Source: Chloroflexota bacterium
GTDB taxonomy: Bacteria > Chloroflexota > UBA6077
Length of the DNA: 5,538 bases
Reading direction: 5' to 3'
NCBI GenBank assembly: GCA_021788565.1
Contig: JAJYKO010000448.1
Location: 1-5,538 of the forward strand
A model generated the notes under the pieces. That model had not been told where the DNA came from, did not search any database, and worked only from the letters and a program-made list of their open reading frames with translations. The number at the start of each line of letters is the position of its first letter. Position 1 is the stretch's first letter. Shown piece by piece: positions 1-5,522 of this stretch. The translations under genes and the position numbers were made by a program.

Positions 1-1
1 G

Positions 2-520
2 TACAGACCGTCGCCGGTTCGCAATATGAGTACAGTGACTCGTACTACCCGGCCCCTGGTTGTGGCCCTCATTGGGCACCCGTACAACATCTACGACGAG
101 TTCGTGAACCACAACCTTGTCGGCCGCCTTCGCTCGATGAACGTGAAGCTGGTGACGCCGGAGATGATATCCCTGGAGGGGCAGAACGCCGGCATATCCG
201 CGCTGGTAGGCAAGCCCTACTTCACCTATGAGCGAGAGGTGGTCGGCGCCGGAGGATACTACCTCTCGGAGTCAGTCGACATCGATGGGATCATCAGCGT
301 GGTGGCCTTTGGTTGCGGGCCTGATTCAATGATGATCGACGTCGTCTCCAGGGCGGCGAAGAAACGTTTCAATAAGCCGATGATGAACATAACTATAGAC
401 GAGCACACCGCGGAAGCTGGACTGGTCACCAGACTGGAGGCTTTTGTGGATATGCTGCAGCGGCGGGCCGTCAAGCGAAGATCGGACGGAGGCAACAGTG
501 CAGGTTTACCTGGGGATTGA
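2..520 (+). CDS. 2-hydroxyacyl-CoA dehydratase-like protein (DUF2229/COG3580-type), 5' partial
   Basis: C-terminal part of an iron-sulfur protein related to the dehydratase subunits that are activated by HgdC/BadF-type ATPases. The frame is open to the window edge. The first ATG (base 26) has no Shine-Dalgarno in front of it, so the true start almost certainly lies upstream and the N-terminal half is missing. Recognisable segments are GHPYNIYDE (bases 74-100), the cysteine motif FGCGPDS (C at 314-316), and the family-typical C-terminus DEHTAEAGLVTRLEAFVD (398-451). The cysteine is a plausible cluster ligand or active-site residue. The last dozen residues are low-complexity and overlap the activase start by 23 bases, implying translational coupling. 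By family, the partner ATPase feeds it one electron at low potential. The actual substrate of the DUF2229 branch is not established; it may not be a hydroxyacyl-CoA at all. Family assignment is fairly sure, function is not. Confidence 0.85.
   Translation, partial: YRPSPVRNMSTVTRTTRPLVVALIGHPYNIYDEFVNHNLVGRLRSMNVKLVTPEMISLEGQNAGISALVGKPYFTYEREVVGAGGYYLSESVDIDGIISVVAFGCGPDSMMIDVVSRAAKKRFNKPMMNITIDEHTAEAGLVTRLEAFVDMLQRRAVKRRSDGGNSAGLPGD
488..492 (+). promoter_or_regulatory. Ribosome binding site of the activase gene
   Basis: GGAGG lies five bases before the GTG at 498, inside the 3' end of the upstream gene. It decides the start: the in-frame ATG at 444 would add 18 unrelated residues before the phosphate-1 motif, whereas GTG 498 gives the usual short N-terminus (MQVYLGIDVG). 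Confidence 0.8.
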
Positions 521-1451
521 CGTCGGCTCGGTGACCACCAAGGTCGCCGCGCTGGACGAAAACGATGAGCTGATCACGAGCGCGTACGCACGGACGGAGG
601 GTAAGCCTATCGTCGTGGTACAGCAAGCTCTCCGACACATAGCCGAGACCCTCCCGGCCGGGACCGAGGTGGCCGGCATGGGCACCACCGGCAGCGGCCG
701 GTACCTGGCAGGGGCGATGGTGGGAGCCGACGTGGTGAAGAACGAAATCACCGCCCACGCGGTAGCCGCATCCCACTATTTCCCCGAGACGCGAACTATT
801 CTGGAGATCGGTGGGCAGGACTCCAAGATCATCATCCTTCGGGATGGCGTGGTTGTGGACTTTGCGATGAACACCGTGTGTGCCGCCGGCACCGGCTCCT
901 TCCTGGACCAGCAGGCATACCGGCTGCGGATGAACATCGAGGACTTCGGCCCCTCGGCCTTGCAGTCTAACTCGCCGGTGCGGATCGCCGGCAGATGCAC
1001 CGTTTTCGCCGAGTCTGATATGATTCACAAGCAGCAGATGGGTCACTCGGTGCCGGATATCCTCTACGGGCTTTGCGAGGCTCTGGCGAGAAACTACCTG
1101 AACAACCTGGGTCTGGGCAAAGAGATAGTGGGGCCCGTGGTGTTCCAGGGAGGGGTAGCCGCCAACCTGGGCATGATCAGGGCTTTCGAGGAGACCCTCA
1201 AAACAGAGATAAAGGTCCCACAGCATCACCACATCATGGGTGCGATCGGCGCGGCACTACTCGCCCACGAGCACATGGACATGGAGGACCGGCCGTCCTC
1301 CTTCCGCGGCTTCGGCGTATCCGACCTGAACTATCGCACCTCCTCCTTCGAGTGCAAGGGGTGCTCGAATCTGTGCGAGATTCTCGAGATTCGGGTGGAA
1401 CGCGAGCTCGTGGCAAGGTGGGGCGGCCGCTGCGGGAAGTGGGACGCGTAG
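498..1451 (+). CDS. Acyl-CoA dehydratase activase (BadF/BadG/BcrA/BcrD ATPase family)
   Basis: ATP-hydrolysing activator of the ASKHA fold, 317 residues from GTG 498. In this family a homodimer with one bridging [4Fe-4S] cluster uses ATP to push an electron into a dehydratase- or reductase-type partner. Visible motifs are phosphate-1 GIDVGSVTTK (6-15), phosphate-2 IGGQDSK (104-110), the helix-cluster-helix NTVCAAGTG (125-133) with C128, GRCTVFAESD (165-174) with C167, the adenosine motif FQGGVAAN (216-223) and GAIGAAL (248-254). The 39-residue spacing of C128 and C167 matches the two cluster cysteines I recall for Acidaminococcus HgdC (C127/C166). Unlike the roughly 260-residue classical activators, it carries a C-terminal extension with C286-x2-C289-x3-C293 and C312, a likely second metal site seen in the COG1924 branch that accompanies DUF2229 proteins. 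It overlaps the upstream partner gene, and its stop codon touches the next gene's ribosome site. The exact partner reaction is unknown. Confidence 0.93.
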   Translation: MQVYLGIDVGSVTTKVAALDENDELITSAYARTEGKPIVVVQQALRHIAETLPAGTEVAGMGTTGSGRYLAGAMVGADVVKNEITAHAVAASHYFPETRTILEIGGQDSKIIILRDGVVVDFAMNTVCAAGTGSFLDQQAYRLRMNIEDFGPSALQSNSPVRIAGRCTVFAESDMIHKQQMGHSVPDILYGLCEALARNYLNNLGLGKEIVGPVVFQGGVAANLGMIRAFEETLKTEIKVPQHHHIMGAIGAALLAHEHMDMEDRPSSFRGFGVSDLNYRTSSFECKGCSNLCEILEIRVERELVARWGGRCGKWDA

Positions 1452-1455
1452 GAGG
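1451..1455 (+). promoter_or_regulatory. Ribosome binding site of the epimerase-like gene
   Basis: GGAGG begins on the last base of the activase TAG stop. Spacing is nine bases to ATG 1465 but only three to the in-frame TTG 1459, so ATG 1465 is preferred. Confidence 0.75.
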
Positions 1456-1464
1456 CGTTTGTCG

Positions 1465-1920
1465 ATGATCGAAGGGGCGGTGGTAAAACAGCTGCGGGTG
1501 ATTCCCGACGAGCGAGGCTTTCTGATGGAGATGCTTCGCAGCGACGACCCCGTGTTCGAGAAATTCGGGCAGTCGTACGTCACAGCCTGCTACCCGGGCA
1601 TGGTAAAGGGATGGCATTTCCATCGGAAACAGACGGACCACTTTGTTTGCGTCAAAGGCATGGCGAAGGTAGTCCTGTACGACTCGAGGGAAGACTCTCC
1701 CACTCATGGCCAGGTACAGGAGTTCTTCATGGGTGAGCGGAACCCGATCCTCCTCAAGATCCCCCGTCTGGTGATGCACGGCTTCAAGGCCGTTGGCACC
1801 GAGACCGCCCTGATCGTCAACTACCCGACTGAGCTGTACAACTACAAGGAGCCGGATGAGTATCGAGCGCCCTGGGACTCCCCGGATATTCCCTACGACT
1901 GGAGCGCGAAGAACGGGTGA
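1465..1920 (+). CDS. Short RmlC-like cupin (dTDP-4-dehydrorhamnose 3,5-epimerase family)
   Basis: A 151-residue cupin related to RmlC/RfbC, which epimerises dTDP-4-keto-6-deoxyglucose at C3 and C5 in rhamnose synthesis. Family landmarks are DERGF (15-19), KGWHF (48-52), YDSREDSPTHG (72-82), the IP...MHGF segment (99-107), NYPTELYNY (119-127) and the near-terminal PWDSPDIPYDW (136-146). Aligned by eye to enterobacterial RmlC, H51 matches the catalytic H63, H105 matches H120 and Y125 matches the catalytic tyrosine near 138. K48 replaces the usual arginine of RGLH. The protein stops soon after the tryptophan, so the C-terminal segment that carries the dyad aspartate (D170 in RmlC, in an SAKD motif) is absent; the last residues read SAKNG. 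Canonical members are about 180 residues. No other nucleotide-sugar gene is nearby, so the substrate is open and it may not be a rhamnose enzyme. A TTG at 1459 would add two residues. Confidence 0.85.
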   Translation: MIEGAVVKQLRVIPDERGFLMEMLRSDDPVFEKFGQSYVTACYPGMVKGWHFHRKQTDHFVCVKGMAKVVLYDSREDSPTHGQVQEFFMGERNPILLKIPRLVMHGFKAVGTETALIVNYPTELYNYKEPDEYRAPWDSPDIPYDWSAKNG

Positions 1921-2867
1921 TGAAGCTGCTCACGACGGCCAAGTTCAGTGGGAAAGACCTCGATACCCTCAAGGCGCTTGCCCCGGGGCTGGAAGTGGTG
2001 CGCGAGCTGGATGCCGAGAAGGCTAGGGAACATTTTCGGGACGCGGAGATATTCTGCGGCTTCCAGCTTCCGGGTCCGATTGCCGAGGCGCGAGCGCTGA
2101 GGTGGGTCCAGCTGGTCAGCGCGGGCGCCGAGCATATCTTCGATACAGGCATACTTGCCAGCGATGTCCTGGTGACCACTGCCTCGGGTGTGCACGCGCA
2201 TTCCATATCGGAGTACGTGCTCTCCATGATGGTGATGCTGGGACGGCGCTTCCCCGAGATCCTCGCCGAGACTGCCAGGCACGAGTGGCGACCACAGAGA
2301 CAGAGGACCTACTACGGCGAGGAGTTGCATGGCAAGACCGTGGGAGTATTGGGGCTGGGCGCCATCGGACAACAGGTGGCCACCGTCTCGCGCTGTCTCG
2401 GGATGCGAGTGCTGGGAACCCGCCGGAGTCGCGGCGAGGGCGTGGCGGATGAGGTGTTCACGCCGGATCGATTGCTGGAGATGCTGCCGCGGTGCGATTT
2501 TGTGGTTGTGACGCTTCCGCTGACGCCCGAGACACGCGGTCTCGTGGGGGAGCGCGAGCTCCGCGCGATGAAGCCAACCGCATACCTGGTGAATGTCGCG
2601 AGGGGGAATATCGTGGACGAGAGCGCGCTCGTCCGCGCGCTTCGCGACGGCTGGATCGCCGGCGCTGCCTTCGACGTTTTCGCACAGGAGCCGCTGCCGC
2701 CTGACAGCGAGCTGTGGGCTCTTCCTAACCTTATCGTGACTCCCCATATGGCAGGGAACTTCGCCGCATATCTAGACCGTGTCATGGACATCCTGCGCGA
2801 GAATTTGCGCCGGTATCTCGCCGGGGAACCCCTGATCAACCTGCTCGATAAGCGGCGCGGCTACTGA
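1920..2867 (+). CDS. D-isomer-specific 2-hydroxyacid dehydrogenase
   Basis: Cytoplasmic NAD(P)-dependent oxidoreductase of 315 residues that interconverts a 2-oxoacid and a (D)-2-hydroxyacid. A split substrate domain (about 1-98 and 285-315) surrounds a Rossmann domain with GLGAIG (145-150). The catalytic triad is complete: R228 in NVARG, E257 in AQEP and H276 in TPHMAG. The second beta strand ends in T167-R168-R169 instead of the acidic residue typical of NAD-specific members, which suggests NADP(H) preference (inference). The C-terminus (NLLDKRRGY) is common in a GhrA/GhrB-like group. The start is ATG 1920, giving a TGATG overlap with the preceding stop; GTG 1917 is an in-frame alternative adding one residue. 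No good Shine-Dalgarno is present, so translation is probably coupled to the gene before. Substrate cannot be told from sequence: hydroxypyruvate, glyoxylate or branched 2-oxoacids are all possible. Confidence 0.94.
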   Translation: MKLLTTAKFSGKDLDTLKALAPGLEVVRELDAEKAREHFRDAEIFCGFQLPGPIAEARALRWVQLVSAGAEHIFDTGILASDVLVTTASGVHAHSISEYVLSMMVMLGRRFPEILAETARHEWRPQRQRTYYGEELHGKTVGVLGLGAIGQQVATVSRCLGMRVLGTRRSRGEGVADEVFTPDRLLEMLPRCDFVVVTLPLTPETRGLVGERELRAMKPTAYLVNVARGNIVDESALVRALRDGWIAGAAFDVFAQEPLPPDSELWALPNLIVTPHMAGNFAAYLDRVMDILRENLRRYLAGEPLINLLDKRRGY

Positions 2868-3712
2868 TGGGCAGCTTCTCCTCCCGGTTGCTGGAGTGCA
2901 GCCGCCGCAATGATTCCCTTCTCTGCGTTGGCCTGGACGTGGACCCAGAACGAATACCGGAACCGCTGAAAGGGCGTTCTGACTGGGTTTACGAGTTCAC
3001 CCTCGGCATCATCGAAGCCACCTCGGATCTGGTGTGCGCTTACAAGCCGAACCTGGCCTTCTACGAGGCGCTCGGGCCATACGGACTGGACGCACTGGCA
3101 AGGACAGTGAAAGCGGTACCCGCCGGGATCCCGGTCATCGGAGATGCGAAGCGCGGGGACGTCGGTCACACGGCGAAAGCGTACGCGCGCGCCCTTTTCG
3201 AGGTCTTTGGGTTCGACGCGACCACGGTCAACCCCTATCTCGGGCTCGATTCGGTGGAGCCGTTTCTGGAGTATGGCGACAGGGGGGTCTTTCTTCTGTG
3301 CAAGACCTCCAACCCCGGTTCTGGGGACTTCCAGGACCTGGTGTGCGACTCTGACCAAGGGCCGCTTCCCCTTTACCAGGTAGTGGCCAGGAGGGCCAGC
3401 CGGTGGTCCTCCACTGGCAACGTGGGTCTCGTGGTGGGAGCCACTTACCCGCGAGAGCTGGCGAATGTGCGACAATTAGTACCGGAGATGCCGCTGCTGA
3501 TTCCGGGCGTGGGGGCTCAGGCCGGTGATCTCGAGAAGACGGTACTGAACGGGACCGACAGCCGCGGCGAGATGGCCGTCATCAACTCGTCCCGACAGGT
3601 GATACAGGCGTCACTCGGGTCCGACTGGAAAGACGCGGCCCGACGGGTCGCGGGCACGTTGCGGAGCGCCATCAACGGCTACCGGGCGAACAAGGTGGGT
3701 CCAGGGGTCTAG
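2867..3712 (+). CDS. pyrF: Orotidine-5'-phosphate decarboxylase, subfamily 2
   Basis: Decarboxylates OMP to UMP, the last step of de novo pyrimidine synthesis, in the cytoplasm. The protein has 281 residues, normal for the longer subfamily 2 (TIGR02127-type) and longer than the roughly 230-240 of E. coli-type PyrF. Visible are LCVGLDVDP (19-27) at the first beta strand, K60 in AYKPN, and the catalytic D93-A-K95-R-G-D98 tetrad region. VNPYLGLDS (121-129), [10 protein letters not shown] (143-152), VVGATYP (189-195), the phosphate-gripping [11 protein letters not shown] (211-221) and NSSR (240-243, R243) follow. ATG 2867 overlaps the dehydrogenase stop as TGATG, with no strong Shine-Dalgarno, so translation is likely coupled. 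No other pyrimidine gene is in view, so it sits apart from a classical pyr cluster, at least within this window. Subfamily 2 is frequent in Actinobacteria and Chloroflexota. Confidence 0.97.
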   Translation: MGSFSSRLLECSRRNDSLLCVGLDVDPERIPEPLKGRSDWVYEFTLGIIEATSDLVCAYKPNLAFYEALGPYGLDALARTVKAVPAGIPVIGDAKRGDVGHTAKAYARALFEVFGFDATTVNPYLGLDSVEPFLEYGDRGVFLLCKTSNPGSGDFQDLVCDSDQGPLPLYQVVARRASRWSSTGNVGLVVGATYPRELANVRQLVPEMPLLIPGVGAQAGDLEKTVLNGTDSRGEMAVINSSRQVIQASLGSDWKDAARRVAGTLRSAINGYRANKVGPGV

Positions 3713-3719
3713 CGGCGTC

Positions 3720-3724
3720 GGAGG
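3720..3724 (+). promoter_or_regulatory. Probable ribosome binding site of the DUF951 gene, long spacing
   Basis: GGAGG sits in the 25-base gap after pyrF. Thirteen bases separate it from GTG 3738, longer than usual, but no in-frame ATG, GTG or TTG lies closer, so GTG 3738 remains the best start. Confidence 0.55.
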
Positions 3725-3737
3725 TCCATATACTGCG

Positions 3738-3965
3738 GTGGTAACGGACTTCAGGCTGGGAGATGTGGTACGGCTCCGGAAGGCTCATCCGTGTGGCAGC
3801 ACGGATTGGACCGTGGTGCGCCTGGGTGCCGACATCGGGTTGCGCTGCCTGAAGTGCAATCATCGGGTTTTGCTGGAGCGTGGTGTGCTCGAGAGAAGGT
3901 TGAAGCAGTTCATTTCGAGAGGGCCTGCTCTTTCGGACATTCACGTGCCCGCTGAGCGGAACTAG
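3738..3965 (+). CDS. DUF951 family small protein
   Basis: A 75-residue soluble protein of the DUF951 family, which has no established function that I know of. The core fits the family closely: [14 protein letters not shown] (7-20), the W24-T-V-V-R-x-G-A-D stretch (24-32) and [14 protein letters not shown] (35-48), ending in a basic helix-like stretch, VLERRLKQF. Conserved H17, C19, C37 and C40 could form a zinc site, and the compact beta-rich core with basic residues would suit nucleic-acid binding; both are inference. The last 15 or so residues go beyond the core and look unstructured. It starts at GTG 3738 with a widely spaced GGAGG, 25 bases after pyrF, and ends 2 bases before the transporter, so it is probably co-transcribed with both. 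DUF951 genes are common in Firmicutes and Chloroflexota, often near housekeeping genes. Confidence 0.93.
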   Translation: MVTDFRLGDVVRLRKAHPCGSTDWTVVRLGADIGLRCLKCNHRVLLERGVLERRLKQFISRGPALSDIHVPAERN

Positions 3966-3967
3966 CC

Positions 3968-5317
3968 TTGCGCGGCGATACTGCGACCCTGCAGCGTGAG
4001 CCGGTGAGCTCCGTGTGGCGGAACCGCCCATTCATGCTTCTCTGGACCGCCCAGGCCATCTCCCAGACAGCGCAGAACGCAATCTGGTTCGCCTTGATGG
4101 TACTCATCGAGGAGACCACCCACTCCACGGCTCAGCTAGGGATAGCCATAGTCTCCTTCATCTTACCTTCGGTGCTTTTCACGGCCCCTGCCGGTGTGCT
4201 CGTGGACCGGGTGGACAAGCGTGCGGTTCTGGTCGCCACCAATTGGCTACGTGCCATCGCGGTGCTGGGCTACGTCTTCTTCAGCCACTCGGTCGGGACG
4301 ATCTACTCCGTTACCTTCGTCTTCTCGGTGATCAGCCAGTTCTTCCTGCCCGCCGAGGCAGCCATGATCCCCACCCTGGTGGGGAAGGCGAAGCTGATCA
4401 CCGCAAACTCGCTCTTCAACTTGACCTTCACCATATCCCAACTGGTCGGGATTGTTTTCATGGGGCCGATCCTGATCAAACTCTTTGGCGTTCACTTTCT
4501 CTTCGTGCTCATAGCGATACTGTTTGGAGTTTGCGGGCTGCTGGTTCTACCCCTGCCACACGGTAGGTCGAAGAGTAGTGAGGCCGCGGTGCGCCCCGAA
4601 GACGTGCGGGCTATCCGGCGATTTGTGGACGACCTGCACGTGACATGGAAATTTCTATCGTCCGATCGAATGGCCACGATCGCGCTGCTGCTGCTTACCA
4701 GCGGCGCCACCTTGAGCCTCATCGTGGCGGAGCTCGGGCCCCGCTACATGGTGACCGTGGTTGGGATCAGGGCCGACGACACGGTGTACGTACTGGCGCC
4801 GGCGGGCGTTGGCCTCGCACTGGGCGCCGCGGTGATCAGCCGGCTGAGCAAGTGGGTGACCAAGGAGCTCTTGATCGTGGCCGGGCTGTTTACCGTTGGA
4901 GTGGGGATGCTGCTTCTGGCGATCGTGAGCCCCATATGGAGCTTCGTTTTCCAGAATGTGCTTTCCATGGTGGGAGATCCCGCTACCATGCCGAAGGTGG
5001 TGAGCCTCGTATCAATGGTGGGCGCCATCGCCGCGGTCACCGGGTTCTCGCTCTCCATGGTGATCATCTCGTCTCAGACCATTCTTCAAGAGAGGGCGCC
5101 GGTGGAGAGCCGCGGCCGGATCTTCGCCGCGCAGATCATGCTTGGCAATGTGGCGTCTATCCTGCCCCTGCTGCTGATCGGCGAGCTGGCAGATCTTTTC
5201 GGCGTGGCACAGGTGATGGGATTGGTAGGTGCGGGCATGCTCGTTCTCGGTTACTGGACCGCCCGTTTGTTCGGCAGCAGGATTCGTGGGGATAAGGGAC
5301 GAGCTACTCCCACGTGA
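3968..5317 (+). CDS. MFS transporter (MFS_3/EntS-like efflux type)
   Basis: Inner-membrane major facilitator of 449 residues, probably a proton-driven exporter of a small molecule; substrate unknown. About twelve hydrophobic segments can be placed near 24-47, 56-78, 88-108, 111-134, 150-173, 174-196, 235-257, 274-294, 299-321, 347-371, 385-408 and 414-436. The motif-A loop GVLVDRVDKR (76-85) joins helices 2 and 3. FLPAEAAMIPTLV (126-138) followed by L..AN (143-147), and the QERAPVESRGR segment (374-384) before helix 11, are hallmarks of the MFS_3 group that includes EntS. The central loop (197-234) is charged and cytoplasmic. An unusually long link (about 322-346) joins helices 9 and 10. TTG 3968 lies two bases after the DUF951 stop with only a weak purine stretch before it; GTG 4004 (giving MSSVWRNRPF) is a credible alternative start. 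The 3' end overlaps the convergent small gene by 14 bases. Confidence 0.93.
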   Translation: MRGDTATLQREPVSSVWRNRPFMLLWTAQAISQTAQNAIWFALMVLIEETTHSTAQLGIAIVSFILPSVLFTAPAGVLVDRVDKRAVLVATNWLRAIAVLGYVFFSHSVGTIYSVTFVFSVISQFFLPAEAAMIPTLVGKAKLITANSLFNLTFTISQLVGIVFMGPILIKLFGVHFLFVLIAILFGVCGLLVLPLPHGRSKSSEAAVRPEDVRAIRRFVDDLHVTWKFLSSDRMATIALLLLTSGATLSLIVAELGPRYMVTVVGIRADDTVYVLAPAGVGLALGAAVISRLSKWVTKELLIVAGLFTVGVGMLLLAIVSPIWSFVFQNVLSMVGDPATMPKVVSLVSMVGAIAAVTGFSLSMVIISSQTILQERAPVESRGRIFAAQIMLGNVASILPLLLIGELADLFGVAQVMGLVGAGMLVLGYWTARLFGSRIRGDKGRATPT

Positions 5318-5486
5318 CGATCCACATGCACAGGCCGGCGAGCATGGCGGTAGCGACGGCGATGGCTCCGTACTGGGTCGGAGCCAGGGCAACGGTCCTT
5401 GAAGCGAAGTAGAGCGCCGCTTCCATGCCGGCAGCCAGCAGAACGAAAGCGGCCAGGTATGGGTGCTTTGACAGCAGAGACCTCAC
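5304..5486 (-). CDS. Small two-helix membrane protein, unknown function
   Basis: A 60-residue protein on the minus strand that I cannot assign to a named family. After a short basic start (MRSLLSKHPY) come two hydrophobic helices, about residues 11-28 and 38-58, joined by a short polar link around R30-T-V-A-L-A-P-T-Q. The first helix carries a glutamate (E22), which is odd for a simple membrane anchor. The C-terminus ends in WIVTWE. By the positive-inside rule both ends probably face the cytoplasm. It is supported as a real gene by a GTG start (5486-5484) with AGGAG nine bases upstream, an uninterrupted frame, and a sensible membrane profile. It converges on the MFS gene, its stop falling 14 bases inside that gene, so both ends of the overlap are coding. 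It is probably transcribed on its own or as the last gene of a short unit. Confidence 0.75.
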   Translation of the reverse strand: MRSLLSKHPYLAAFVLLAAGMEAALYFASRTVALAPTQYGAIAVATAMLAGLCMWIVTWE

Positions 5487-5495
5487 GGTGGAAAG

Positions 5496-5500
5496 CTCCT
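5496..5500 (-). promoter_or_regulatory. Ribosome binding site of the small membrane protein
   Basis: AGGAG on the minus strand, nine bases before the GTG at 5486. It fixes the start and is the main reason to believe this short gene. It partly overlaps the inverted repeat at 5498-5509. Confidence 0.75.
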
Positions 5501-5509
5501 CGGTCGAGG
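5498..5509. repeat. Short inverted repeat over the ribosome site (CCTCG-GT-CGAGG)
   Basis: Two perfect 5-base arms separated by 2 bases, in the leader of the minus-strand gene. In that mRNA the 3' arm includes the AGG of its AGGAG ribosome site, so a hairpin (four pairs with a GACC loop) could partly hide it; as DNA it could be a small operator. It is short enough to be chance. Confidence 0.35.
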
Positions 5510-5516
5510 GTGTCGG

Positions 5517-5522
5517 TTGACA
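5517..5522 (+). promoter_or_regulatory. Possible -35 element (TTGACA) reading rightward
   Basis: A perfect TTGACA hexamer in the non-coding right edge. With a 17-base spacer the -10 box would begin at about 5540, just past the window, so it cannot be confirmed. If real, it would drive a gene to the right, divergent from the small membrane protein. Confidence 0.3.

Noticed and set aside
26..28. ATG as the true start of the first gene
   Set aside because: No Shine-Dalgarno precedes it, the frame stays open to the window edge, and the family normally has a long N-terminal half before the GHPYNIYDE segment.
471..1232. Long minus-strand open frame (253 codons) opposite the activase
   Set aside because: Antisense shadow of a high-GC gene; the translation is rich in His, Arg and Gly with no recognisable domain, while the plus strand carries all activase motifs.
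1376..1394. Near-tandem repeat of GAGATTC, including the palindrome TCTCGAGA
   Set aside because: Encodes the E-I-L-E-I-R stretch of the activase; explained by repeated Glu-Ile codons inside a coding region.
1459..1461. TTG as start of the epimerase-like gene
   Set aside because: Only three bases from GGAGG; ATG 1465 has nine-base spacing and a better codon.
1893..2747. Long minus-strand open frame (284 codons) opposite the dehydrogenase
   Set aside because: Shadow of codon bias; no domain is recognisable and the plus strand has a full dehydrogenase with its catalytic triad.
2823..2832. GGGG-AA-CCCC inverted repeat as a terminator
   Set aside because: Too short a stem and loop, no T-run after it, and it lies within the dehydrogenase coding sequence.
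2861..3475. Minus-strand open frame (204 codons) opposite pyrF
   Set aside because: Antisense to an unmistakable pyrF and without plausible protein features.
3713..3737. Terminator or promoter between pyrF and the DUF951 gene
   Set aside because: Only 25 bases, no hairpin with a T-run and no convincing -35/-10 pair; it holds a GGAGG and little else.
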